Assembly (NCBI RefSeq): GCF_963259705.1
Contig: NC_081851.1
Coordinates: 15,102,145 to 15,166,144 of the forward strand
Source: Myotis daubentonii
Lineage: Eukaryota; Chordata; Mammalia; Chiroptera; Vespertilionidae
Length of the DNA stretch: 64,000 nt
Direction of reading: 5' to 3'
Each line of letters starts with the position of its first letter. Positions within the stretch are counted from its first letter, which is position 1. Positions 55,203 through 64,000 of the stretch are shown here, one piece after another. Both the position numbers and the translations under genes were made by a program. The notes beneath the pieces were generated by a model that was not told where the DNA came from, did not search any database, and saw nothing but the letters and a program-made list of their open reading frames with translations.

Positions 55203-56640
55203 GGATATTCTCAAGTGAGGATTTAAAAAAAGAAGAAGAGAGACATTGTCACTCCTATAAAAATGAAATAAAGCGAAACACCTAGGAATAACTGTAAGCC
55301 AGGACTCAAAAACCTATATTCAAAAAAAAAAAAAAAAGATCTGTACTCAGAAAATTATAAGACCCTGAATAAATAAATTGATGAAGATACAAATAAGCTG
55401 ATGCACATAATGAGTTCATGGATAGAAAGAATTAACATCATTAAAATGTTCATCCTACCTAAAGGAATCTACAGTCTCAATCCAATCCCTACCAAGATTC
55501 CAATGGCATATTTCACAGAACTATAACAAATATTCCAAAAATTGATATGGAACCACAAAAGATCCTGAATAGCCACAGAAATCTGGAAAAAGAAGAACAG
55601 ACTTGGAGGAATCACGCTACATGATATCAAATTAACTACAGGCCATAATAATCAAAACAGCCTGGTACTGGGATAACAATAGACATATAGACCAATGGAA
55701 AAGAATAGGAAGCCCCAAATAAACCAATGACTTTTTGGTTAATATTTGACAAAGGACACAAGCACATACAATGGAGTAAACATAGTCTATTCAATAAATG
55801 ATGGGGAAATTTGACAGATCTATGCAAAAAAAAAAAAAGAGAGAGAAGAGAAGAGAAGAGAAGAAGAAAAGAAAGAAATTAGACCACCTTCTAACACCAC
55901 ACAAAATAATAAACTAAAAATGGATTAAATACTTAAATGTAAGATTTAAAACCATAAAAATCTTTGAAGAAAACATAAGCAGTAAGATCTTGAACGTTTC
56001 TTATAGCAATATATATTTTTTCTGATATATATCCTCAGGCAAAGGAAACAACAAAAAATAATAAACAAATGGGACTACATCAAACTAATTTTTTTTTACA
56101 CAGCAAAGGAAACCATCAACAAAATGAAAAGACAACCCACTGAATGAGAAAACATGTTCACTAATGATATATCTGATAAAGGGTTAATATCTAAAATTTC
56201 TAAAGAACTTACAAAACTCACACAAAACAAACAATCTAATTTAAAAATGAGCAAAGGACGTGAGTTGACACTTCTCCAAGAGGGACACATAGGTGACCCA
56301 CAGACATATAAAGAGATGCTCAGCATCGCTAATCATTACAGAAATGGAAAGGAAAACTGCAATGAGGTATCACCTTGTACCTGTCAGAATGGCAATCATC
56401 AATAAATCAACCAGTGCTGGTGGGAAGTGGAGAAGAGGGAACCCTTGTGCACTGTTGGTGGGAATGCAGATTGGTGTAGCCACTGTGGAAAGCAGGATGG
56501 AACTGCCTTATGACCCTTCAGTTTCACTTCTGAGAATATATCTGAAGAAACCTGAAACACTGATTCAATAGGATATATGCCCATCAGTAGAGGAGTGGCT
56601 GAAAAAGCTGTGGTACATGAACACAATGGAATACTACTGA

Positions 56641-57345
56641 GCCGTAAAAAGGAAGGAAATGAAGGAAATCTTACTCTTTGCAACAGCATGGATGGACCTG
56701 GTGAGTATTATGCTATGTGAAGTGAAATTAGTCAGAGAAACACAAGTAACTTATGATTTCACTTATATGTGGAATCTAATGCACAAAAATAAAATAACAA
56801 AAAAATAGAAACAGACTCATAGATACAGACAACAGACTGACAGCTGTCAGAGAAGGGGGCTGGGAACTGGGTGAAAAGTAAAGGGATTATGCTAAGAAAA
56901 AAAAAATCTCAGAGAGCCCTAACCGGTTTGGCTCAGAGGATAGAGCATCGGCCTGGGGACTGAAGAGTCCCATGTTTGATTTTGGTCAAGGGCATGTACC
57001 TTGGTTGCGGGCACATCCCAAGTCGGGGTGTGCAGGAGGCAGCTGATCGATGTTTCTCTCTCATCAATGTTTCTAACTCTCTTTCCCTCTCCCTTCCTCT
57101 CTGAAAAAAATCAATAAAATATATTAATAAAAAAAATCTCATAGACACAGACAGCAGTATGGAGATTACCACAGGGAAAGGTGTTGGTAGAAGAGGGTAT
57201 AGAAAAGATAATGGTGATGGAAGGAGACATGACTTGGGGTGGTGAACACAGTACAATATACAGATGATGTATTATAGAATTGTGTACCTGGAAGCTATAT
57301 AATTTTATTAACCAATCTCACCCCAATAAATTCAATTTAAAAAAA
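56641..57345 (+). mobile_element. L1 3' UTR, interrupted by a SINE
   Basis: Typical old L1 3' end: gaagggggctgggaactggg, then after the SINE tgatggaaggagacatgact, gatgatgtattatagaattg and ccccaataaattcaattt with an A-run to 57345. Closes the ORF2 remnant. Confidence 0.8.
56915..57128 (+). mobile_element. VES SINE, well preserved
   Basis: Plus-strand copy: agccctaaccggtttggctc, tagagcatcggcctggggac, ggaggcagctgatcgatg, AATAAAATATATT tail. Flanks AAAAAAAATCTCAGAG and AAAAAAAATCTCATAG (to 56914 and from about 57129) form the target duplication. Confidence 0.92.
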
Positions 57346-57725
57346 AAAGGAAGGACATTGTGATACATGCTGCAACCTGAAGACATGATGCTCAGTGAAA
57401 CAAGCCAGTCACAGAAAGACAAATACTGTGTGATCCCACTCACATGAGGCCTCTGGAGCTGTCAGTCATAGAGACAGAGGTAAGATGGGGGGCACCAGGG
57501 GTGGGGGAGGAGGATGGGGGCATTATTTAATGGGGACAGAGTTTCAGTTGGAGAAGATGAGAGCAGTGATGGAGATGATGGTGGTGACAACCACACAACA
57601 CTGTGAGCTCAACAGCACTGAATTGTGCACCAAAAATAGTTAAAATGGTAAATTTTATTGTGTATATTTTACTGTGATAAAAATATTCAAAAAATAAACA
57701 GCAACAACAACAACAACAAAAAAAA
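57346..57725 (+). mobile_element. Second L1 3' end
   Basis: gatgctcagtgaaacaagcc, a G-rich stretch (57485-57520), then actgaattgtgcaccaaaaa, tggtaaattttattgtgtat and a (CAA)n-like end near 57702-57720. A 5'-truncated L1 abutting the previous one. Confidence 0.75.
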
Positions 57726-58344
57726 ACAGGCCAGGTCTTACACACAGAACCGTGGTGGGACGTGCTCAGGCTACCTGATCTCTTGCTCCCACGAGGCCGC
57801 TGGGCACACAGTGATGAGAAGAACTTGGGGTCCGAGGTCCCTTGAGCAACCTTGGACAAGCCTCGCTCCCTCCTGTTTACCTTACAGGCCTCTTAGGAAA
57901 GGAAAGGATGCCTTGTTGGGGGAGTCGCCACTGTGTGCGCAGGCGCAGAAAGGTGTCCCCACAGGCAAAGTGCTGCTTTCTCACACCTTTGAGGACAGCT
58001 GAGCAGCCCTGCCTGATGCACAGCCACCCGCAGCTGATGGATGGAACCCGCATGGCGACCCCGTCCACCAGCAGTGCCACAGAGACCTGCGCAGGGGCCC
58101 GCTGAGAAGTGCCAGACAGGACTCAAATGGTGACCCGTTTTTAATGTTCACATTAATAAATGTTTTAATCTGGAAAACATTGATTCCATGTAGTAATTGT
58201 GCTACTATTACTTTCCAAAGTAATAACTCCTAGGACTGTGCTGGTGATGCTATTACTTGGGGACACACATTAGAATCAGATGGGATCGTTGTTCAAGGCT
58301 GTCAGTGTGTTTTTGTTAAACATGTGTTAAATTTGTTTGTTTTA
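57726..58344. other. No recognisable gene or repeat
   Basis: Mid-GC sequence; frames at 57658-58105 have no recognisable domain. Confidence 0.45.
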
Positions 58345-58405
58345 AATATGATTTTCAATTGATTTTAGAGAGAGATGAAGGGAGAGGGAGAGAGAGAAAC
58401 ATTAC
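58345..58405 (-). mobile_element. VES SINE tail fragment
   Basis: Only attgattttagagagaga, purine run and gagaaacatta remain. Confidence 0.6.
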
Positions 58406-59199
58406 CAGGGTTTCCATGAAACCCCTCAGGTATGACGATTTACCAGAATGATGCACAGAACTCTATTCCCACAACACGACTGTTCCACTATACACCCCCT
58501 TTAAAAACTTTTATTCCTATTCTACCCAAAGTATTTCTCTTCTTTTAATGATACCCTCCTTAACCTTAGGCAAAATTTCATCATTCAGTGCTACTCTTGA
58601 ACCTAGTTTGCAGGTCTTCTATTAGGCATTTTATTGTAATTTTAGGTTAGTTGCATGTGCCCCTTAATCGATCATTGCCTTCCTAAAATCAAGGCTTATA
58701 ATAGTTTTGCTCTTTATCCTCTGCAGTGTGTCTTTCATGCACAGGACATATACACTGTGTCTTTCATACACAGAATACATGTACTCCCACATATGGATGT
58801 GCATGCATGTATGTATGTATGCATGTATCTATCTGAATATGTTTGTATGTATATACGTGCGTGTATAATGTAGGTAATTTTTTTTGTCATGAGCAAAGGT
58901 GCATCCCCCAAAGGAGTCACTCACACATTTGTATGTTCCCACAATGCCAGATTTATTAGGATTAAGAGGATTATTAGATTTAAGAGGATTCTCCACACAG
59001 AGGCCTACTCTCCATGGAAAAAGTCTTTATCAGCACATCACCCCATCTAAAAGGAAGGGCATGTATCCATTACCCTCTAGTCTTCCTGTCTCACCTAAGG
59101 AGTGGGGAGCCATGAAACACACAGGAAGGTCACAGCCCAGGAATATAGGCTCACTAAAACATTGAGATTTAAGCATAAGATTACATAATGTTTCTCCTC
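58406..59199. other. Unassigned sequence, AT-rich
   Basis: Contains a short (ATGT)n stretch at 58806-58830. The part near 58900-59200 may be the start of the following old L1, but this is a guess. No gene seen. Confidence 0.4.
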
Positions 59200-60640
59200 T
59201 CCCACACCTTAGCACCACACTAATGGCTCCAGGATAGTAACGTGGATTACTGCCAAACAAGGTACAAGATGCAGGCTCCATCTAAGAGAGAGCTCTTAGG
59301 GCAGCTAGAAGTCAAGAGGACAGACAAAAACAAGGGCACTGAAGAAATTTGAACTCTCTGGCACCCACCTATACCAAACATGAAACACAGCCCAACTTTT
59401 AGACATATTAACAAAATCTCACACAACAGGTCTATTTATCTCAGTTCCTATTATGCAATTAAATATGTCTGGCTTTCAACAAAAAATAATAAAGCCTACT
59501 GAAATGCAAGAAAAATCACAACCTGAAGAAACAGAGCAGCATAAAACCAGAATAAGATGACATAGATTTTTAAATCACAACACAGTAAACTTAAAATAAC
59601 TATAACTAAAGAAGGATTCTGAGAAAGAGTAGACAATATGAAAGAATGGCCTGGCTGGCATGGCTCAGAGTTTGAGCATTGACCTATGAACCAGGAGGTC
59701 ATGATTAGATTCCTGATCAGGGCACATGCCTGTTGTGGGCTCAACCTCCAGTGTGGGGCATTCAGGAAGGAGCCAATCAATGATTCTTTCTCAACATTGA
59801 TGTTTCTATCTCTCTCTCCCCCTCCCTTACTCTCTGAAATCAATAAAAATATATATTTTTTAAAAGTGATGGACAATTTAAACAGAGATATAGGGACTCT
59901 GAGAAAGAAGCAAGAGAAACTGGAAAAAAACAACAACACTGTAATAGAAATGAAGAATGCTTTGATGAGCCCTTGGGTAGACTGGATATGGCCAAGAAAA
60001 AATAAAGTCTGTGAAATTAGCATAGGTCACTAAAAACCTTCAAAAATAGTAGAAAAAAATGTAAAAGAACAGATCATTCAAGAACTGTGAACAATTTTAA
60101 AAGGTATAATACATTTTGGAATACCAGAAGAAGAAGAAATAAATAACAGAGCAGAAGAAATATTTGAATTAATAATCACCAACAATTTTTGTAATGACAG
60201 ACACCAAACCACAGGTCCAGAGGCTCAGATAACATCAGACAAGATAAATACCAAAAAGTCTATACCAAGACATATTTCAAAGTGAAAAAAGAAAAATTAA
60301 AGGCAAAGAGAAAACCTTAAAAAGAGTCAGAGATGGGTGAAACACCATAACAATACAGGGATAAGGATAAAAATTTCATTTGATTTATCAGAAACTATGC
60401 AAGCAAGAAGAGAATTGAATAAAAAAGTTAAAGTGCTGAAAGAATAAAACCATTCTTCTAAAATTCTATATCCAGTGAAATTATCCTTGAAGAATTAAGG
60501 AGAAATAAAAACTTTCTCAAACAAAAAGTGAGAAAACTCACCATAAGAAAGTAGATCTTGCAAGTTGTGTTAAAATAATTTCTTCAGGGGGAAGGAAAAT
60601 TATATAGATCAGAAACTCAGACCTACATAAAGAAAGGAAG
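59200..60640 (+). pseudogene. Old L1 5' region and ORF1 remnant
   Basis: The 5' part has old-L1 phrases (gatgcaggctccatctaaga, atgtctggctttcaacaaaa). ORF1 pieces follow the SINE: a coiled-coil stretch (59870-60030), FGIPEEEE (about 60117), the RRM region (60230-60330) and a C-terminal KTFSNKK stretch (about 60508). Multiple stops and shifts. No ORF2 follows. Confidence 0.7.
59648..59868 (+). mobile_element. VES SINE in the old L1
   Basis: Plus-strand copy: ggcctggctggcatggctca, gatcagggcacatgcctg, aacattgatgtttctatctc, aatcaataaaaatatata. Diverged; flanks unclear. Confidence 0.82.
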
Positions 60641-60691
60641 GATGTCAGAGAAGGAATAGATGAAGGTAAAGTTTTTTTGTTTGTTTGTTTT

Positions 60692-60761
60692 CATCAATCC
60701 TCACCCAAGGATATATTTTTCTATTGAGTTTTTTAGGGAGAGGGGGAGAGAGAGAGGAGAG

Positions 60762-60822
<61 letters not shown>

Positions 60823-60976
60823 CAATGTGAGAGAGATACATCAATTATTTGCCTCCAGAACACACCCTGGTGGGGCCAGAGTTTGAGGCTATAACTGAGG
60901 TATGTGCCCTTGACCAGAATGAAATCGTGACCCTTGAGTCCGCAGGCAGATGCTCTAACCAAACTAACTAGGGCAA
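60692..60976 (-). mobile_element. VES SINE with expanded (GA)n
   Basis: Minus-strand copy. Its purine stretch is expanded to a long GA run (60748-60819). Then acatcaatgtgagagagata, tgtgcccttgaccagaatga and a degraded head ending at about 60976. Confidence 0.8.
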
Positions 60977-61010
60977 TAAAGTCACTTTTTAATTTTTTTC
61001 TTATTCTTAA

Positions 61011-62181
61011 CTAGAGGCCCGGTGCACAAAAATTTGTGCACTCGGGGGGAAGGAGGGGTCCCTCAGCCCAGCCTGTGCCCTCTTGCAGTCTGGGACCCCT
61101 TGGGAGATAACGACCTGCTGGCTTAGGCTTGCTCCCGGGTGGCAGAAGGCAGGCCAAATCCCTAGGTGCAGCCCCTGGTCGGGCTCAGAGCAGGGCTGAT
61201 TGGGGAGTTGGGGCGCCGCCCCCTGTCATGCACAGAGCAGGGCAGATTGGGAGGTTGCGATGAAACCCTTAGTCATGCTCAGGGTAGGGCCGATTGGGGG
61301 GTTGGGGCACCGCCCTCTGTCACACTCAGGGCAGGGCCGATGGGAAGGTTATGGCTCTACCCCGTCACACACAGAGCAGGGCCCGTGGGGGGTGGAGAGC
61401 TGCACCCTGTCACACACAGAGCCGCAGGGCAATCAGGGGGTTTGGGCCCTGCCCCCTGTCACACTGATCCCGGTGCCGGGAGGCCTCTCAGCTCCGCTGA
61501 TCCCGGTGATGGGAGGCATATTACCCTTTTACTATATAGGATATTGGCCTGGTGCATGGGTGGGGGCCAGCTGGTTTTCCCTGAAGGGTGTCCTGGATCA
61601 GGGTGGGGGGTCCCGCTTGGGTGCCTGGCCAGCCTGGGTGAGGGGATGATGGCTGTTTGCAGCTGGTCACACACCCTTCAGGGTGGGGGTCCCCACTGTG
61701 GTTCCTGGCAAATCTGGGTGAGGGGCTGAGGGCTGTTTTCAGGCTGGCGGGTGACTGAAGCTCCCAACCGCTCCTTTTTTTTCTTTTTCTTTTTTATATT
61801 CTGGGCCAGCTTTAGCTCTGGCTCCAGCTCTTAGGCCTCCGCTTCTGAAAGCAGTTATCTGGTTTGTTTAGGTTCTATAACGAGACACTGTATCAACTCC
61901 AGCTCTGAGATCCTGGCCGGCTGAAAGCTGGTTTCTGGGGTTTTGTTTAGCTTCTATATTTGTTACAATGTTTCATAAACTGCAAGCTCTGAGGCCGGCA
62001 AGGCAGGCAGGGAACGTTGGAGTCCTCCGTCACTGAAGCAAGCAAGCCTCATGTTAGCTTCCAGCTGCCTGGCTGCCTGCCGCCATCTTGGCTGGCAGTT
62101 AATTTGCATATCACCCTGATTAGCCAATGGGAAGTGTAGCGGTCGTACACTAATTACCATGTTTCTCTTTTATTAGGTAGG
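61011..62181 (-). mobile_element. Composite Helitron (two units head to tail)
   Basis: Minus strand: 5' TC at 62181 (TCCTACCTAATAAAAGAG) preceded by A; 3' CTAG at 61011-61014 followed by T, with hairpin GTGCAC..GTGCAC at 61021-61040. Length 1171 bp. An internal 5' end TCCTATATAGTAAAAGGG starts at 61541, so unit 1 is 62181-61542 and unit 2 is 61541-61011. Unit 2 contains the 47-bp repeat seen at 1-640. Unit 1 matches 28927-29448. No Rep/helicase coding. Confidence 0.9.
62081..62131 (-). promoter_or_regulatory. Promoter-like module in a Helitron 5' region
   Basis: On the minus strand, in order: a CCAAT-type box (ccattggctaatcagg, near 62130-62115), ATGCAAAT (62109-62102) and CAAGATGGCGG (62091-62081). 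Same arrangement as at 28990-29045. Function not shown. Confidence 0.5.
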
Positions 62182-62474
62182 ATTGATGTAAAATGTAACT
62201 GTTTAAAGTAGTAATAGTGAAAACTTACTAGGTGCTTATACTAGTAGCCTATGGATATGTGAAATGAATGACAGCAATGTAATAAGGAACTGGATGGAAG
62301 AATTGGGAATTCCCTGCTATAAGGAACCTGCACTACTCTTGAAGCGATGTAGAGTTTTTAGAAAGTGAATTTAGATTAGTTGTTAATATATATGATAAAC
62401 TCTAGGATAACCACAAAATTAATTTTTGAAAGAACTGTAATTAATATGCTAACAGAGGAGATAAAATAGAATCA
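62182..62474. other. No recognisable gene or repeat
   Basis: AT-rich spacer between Helitrons. Confidence 0.5.
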
Positions 62475-62942
62475 TCCTATATAATAAAAGGGTAATAGGC
62501 AAATTGACCCTAACAGGAGACGACTGGGAATGACTGGTCACTATGACACACACTGACCACCAGGGGGCAGATGCTCAATGCAGGAGCTGTCCCTTGGTGG
62601 TCAGTGTGCACCCACAGAGGGAGCTCTGCTCAGCCACAAGCCAGGGTGATGCCTGCCAGCACAGCGGTGGTGAAGGGAGCCTCTCCCGCCTACTCAGCAG
62701 CACTAAGGATGTCCGACTGAAGCTTAGGCCTGCTCCCTGCTGGCAAGTGGACATCCCCTGAGGGCTCCCGGGCTGCCAGAGGGATGTCTGACCACCAGCT
62801 TAGGCCCAATTTCCCAGGGAGCAGGCATAAACCAACAGGTGGACATCCTCCAAGGGGTTCCAGACTGCAAGAGGGCATAGGCTGGGCTGAGGGGACCCCC
62901 CCGCTCGCCGAGTACACAAATTTTTGTGCACCGGGACTCTAG
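62475..62942 (+). mobile_element. Helitron, first of a tandem pair
   Basis: A at 62474, then TCCTATATAATAAAAGGG; family interior as in 29449-29909; hairpin-like cacaaatttttgtg (62914-62927) and CTAG (62939-62942). Complete, 468 bp. The next Helitron starts at the next base. Confidence 0.93.
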
Positions 62943-63901
62943 TCCTATATAATAAAAGGCCAGCCACCGTAAGCATAAGGACTGGAACACCAGAGATCAC
63001 AACCACCATAGCCTTCACCCGGCTGGCTCCGCCCCCAAGCAAGCGGTTAGGGGTGATCAGGCAGGCAGGCAGCGTGGTTAAGGGTGATCAGGTAGGCAGA
63101 CCAGCAGACAGGGGCAATCAGGTAGGCAGATGGTTCCTCACAGAGCTGGCCCTGCCCTCCATCAAGCAGTTAGGGGTGATCAGGCAGGCATGCAAGTGGT
63201 TAGGGGTGATCAAGTAGGCAGATGGCCCCTTGCAGGGATGGCCCCATCCCCCAGCAAAGAAAGAGGGAGGCTCAGGCCACCGGCAGCAACTCTGTGGCAG
63301 GTGGGCAGCCAGCCAGCAATTGCCCCGCAGAGGGGGGCCTAGGCCAGCCAAGACATTGCACCCCACACCTGTCCCCAGCAGAGGGTGGCCACCGGAGGGG
63401 GGGGGGCAGTGCTGCACAGGTGGCAAGCAGTGGCAGCAGTGGGGATGGGGCCAGCTGCCTGCAGTCGGAGTTAGGAAAACCCCAATAGGCCCTGATCTCA
63501 GGCCAGGCCTATGGACTCTACCCAAGGGTTTAGAGCAGTGGTTCTCAAACTGTGGGTCCTGACCCCTTTGGGGGCCGAATGACCCTTTCACAGGGGTCGC
63601 CTAAGACCACAGGACTACACATATATTTTTGTGATTAATCACTCTGCTTTAATTATGTTCAATTTGTAACAATGAAAATACATCCTGCATATCAGATATT
63701 TACATTACGATTCATAACAGTAGCAAAATTACAGTTATGAAGGAGCAACGAAAATAATTTTATGGTTGGGGATCACCCCAACATGAGGAACTGTATTAAA
63801 GGGTCACGGCGTTAGGAAGGTTGAGAACCACTGGTTTAGAGGGTGCAGGCCAGGCTGAATGACCCCCCAAATTAACGAATTTTTGTGCACTGGGCCTCTA
63901 A
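62943..63901 (+). mobile_element. Helitron, second of a tandem pair, split by a hAT element
   Basis: Starts TCCTATATAATAAAAGGCC; contains degenerate ttaggggtgatcaggcaggc repeats (63045-63230) like those at 15285 and 23765. Ends ttttgtgcactgggcctcta (63880-63900); the final CTAG reads CTAA, so the 3' end is mutated. About 660 bp without the hAT insertion. Confidence 0.88.
63536..63833. mobile_element. hAT non-autonomous element (URR1-like), 8-bp target duplication
   Basis: 298 bp with inverted ends CAGTGGTTCTCAAACTGTGG and its imperfect complement (gttgagaaccactg). Flanked by the perfect 8-bp duplication GTTTAGAG (63528-63535 and 63834-63841). Interior phrases cctttcacaggggtcgccta, attacgattcataacagtag and caacatgaggaactgtatta match, from memory, the rodent repeat URR1. 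Non-coding. Inserted after the host Helitron. Confidence 0.93.
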
Positions 63902-64000
63902 TATTAAAACTATATATATGAATTGTCTTGGGAGGTTTACTGTATTGTATCTTTTAGAAAATTGTGTTAACAAAGACATTCCACTAAAGAAATCATACTA
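63902..64000. other. No recognisable gene or repeat
   Basis: AT-rich end of the window. Confidence 0.5.

Larger units (their letters stand above)
52220..56640 (+). pseudogene. L1 ORF2 remnant, interrupted by SINEs and L1 3' ends
   Basis: Starts ATG 52220, shortly after ORF1. Endonuclease opening ITLNVNG near 52245, stop soon after. Reverse-transcriptase pieces at 53941-54219 (KLPTNKSAGP) and 54786-54797 (FVDD, in place of FADD). C-terminal pieces at 55300-56640, with Cys/His-rich remnants near 56420-56470. Interruptions: L1 3' ends at 52915-53165, SINEs at about 53518 and 55008. Many stops. Older than the L1 at 16.7 kb. Confidence 0.85.

Noticed and set aside
62290..62470. A possible additional Helitron 5' end in the AT-rich spacer
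   Set aside because: No TC start or family phrase is present before 62475.

Overview
The window is a piece of nuclear genome from a vespertilionid (evening/mouse-eared) bat, genus not determined. Three signals support this together: HeliBat-type Helitrons (5' TC with the T-rich start TCCTATATAATAAAAG, 3' hairpin GTGCACAAA..TTTGTGCAC followed by CTAG, inserted between A and T); about 18 copies of a tRNA-derived SINE of the VES type; and recent DNA transposons (hAT MITEs with perfect 8-bp target duplications, a Tc1 element). Among mammals, massive Helitron activity is known from vespertilionid bats. I found no host protein-coding gene that I can defend. The only intact recognisable reading frame is an L1 ORF1 (16711-17562).

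Layout. 1-1395: 3' half of a Helitron with a 47-bp minisatellite, then a minus-strand Helitron 5' end beside an unidentified gene-like fragment. 1.4-16.3 kb: mostly unassigned sequence with VES SINEs, one half of a 0.7-kb inverted duplication at each of 1.4-2.1 and 8.7-9.5 kb, a hAT MITE and a Helitron fragment. 16.3-21.75 kb: an L1 with intact ORF1 and broken ORF2, followed by a scrambled L1 fragment to 23.3 kb. 23.5-26.15 kb: a hAT MITE, three adjoining Helitrons (one split by a Tc1 element) and a solo LTR. 26.3 kb: a 40-bp minisatellite. 28.9-29.9 kb: a Helitron dimer. 31.65-32.08 kb: a SINE inside a SINE.

34.39-41.35 kb is a purine-rich 31-bp minisatellite carrying four 367-bp LTR copies in equivalent positions, so that the LTR was amplified with the array. 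42.5-49.7 kb is a second large structure: inverted arms of about 270 bp capping a roughly 6-kb strand-switching repeat rich in CCATGG palindromes, interrupted by a SINE and by L1 3' ends. It looks like a foldback element or a palindromic satellite.

49.7-57.7 kb is an old, interrupted L1, 59.2-60.6 kb an older L1 ORF1 relic, and 61.0-63.9 kb holds more Helitrons: a minus-strand composite and a plus-strand tandem pair, the latter split by a hAT element with a perfect 8-bp duplication.

Nothing here forms an operon or pathway. The interest lies in how the mobile elements nest, dimerise and become amplified as satellite parts. All family names come from remembered hallmarks, not from database searches.
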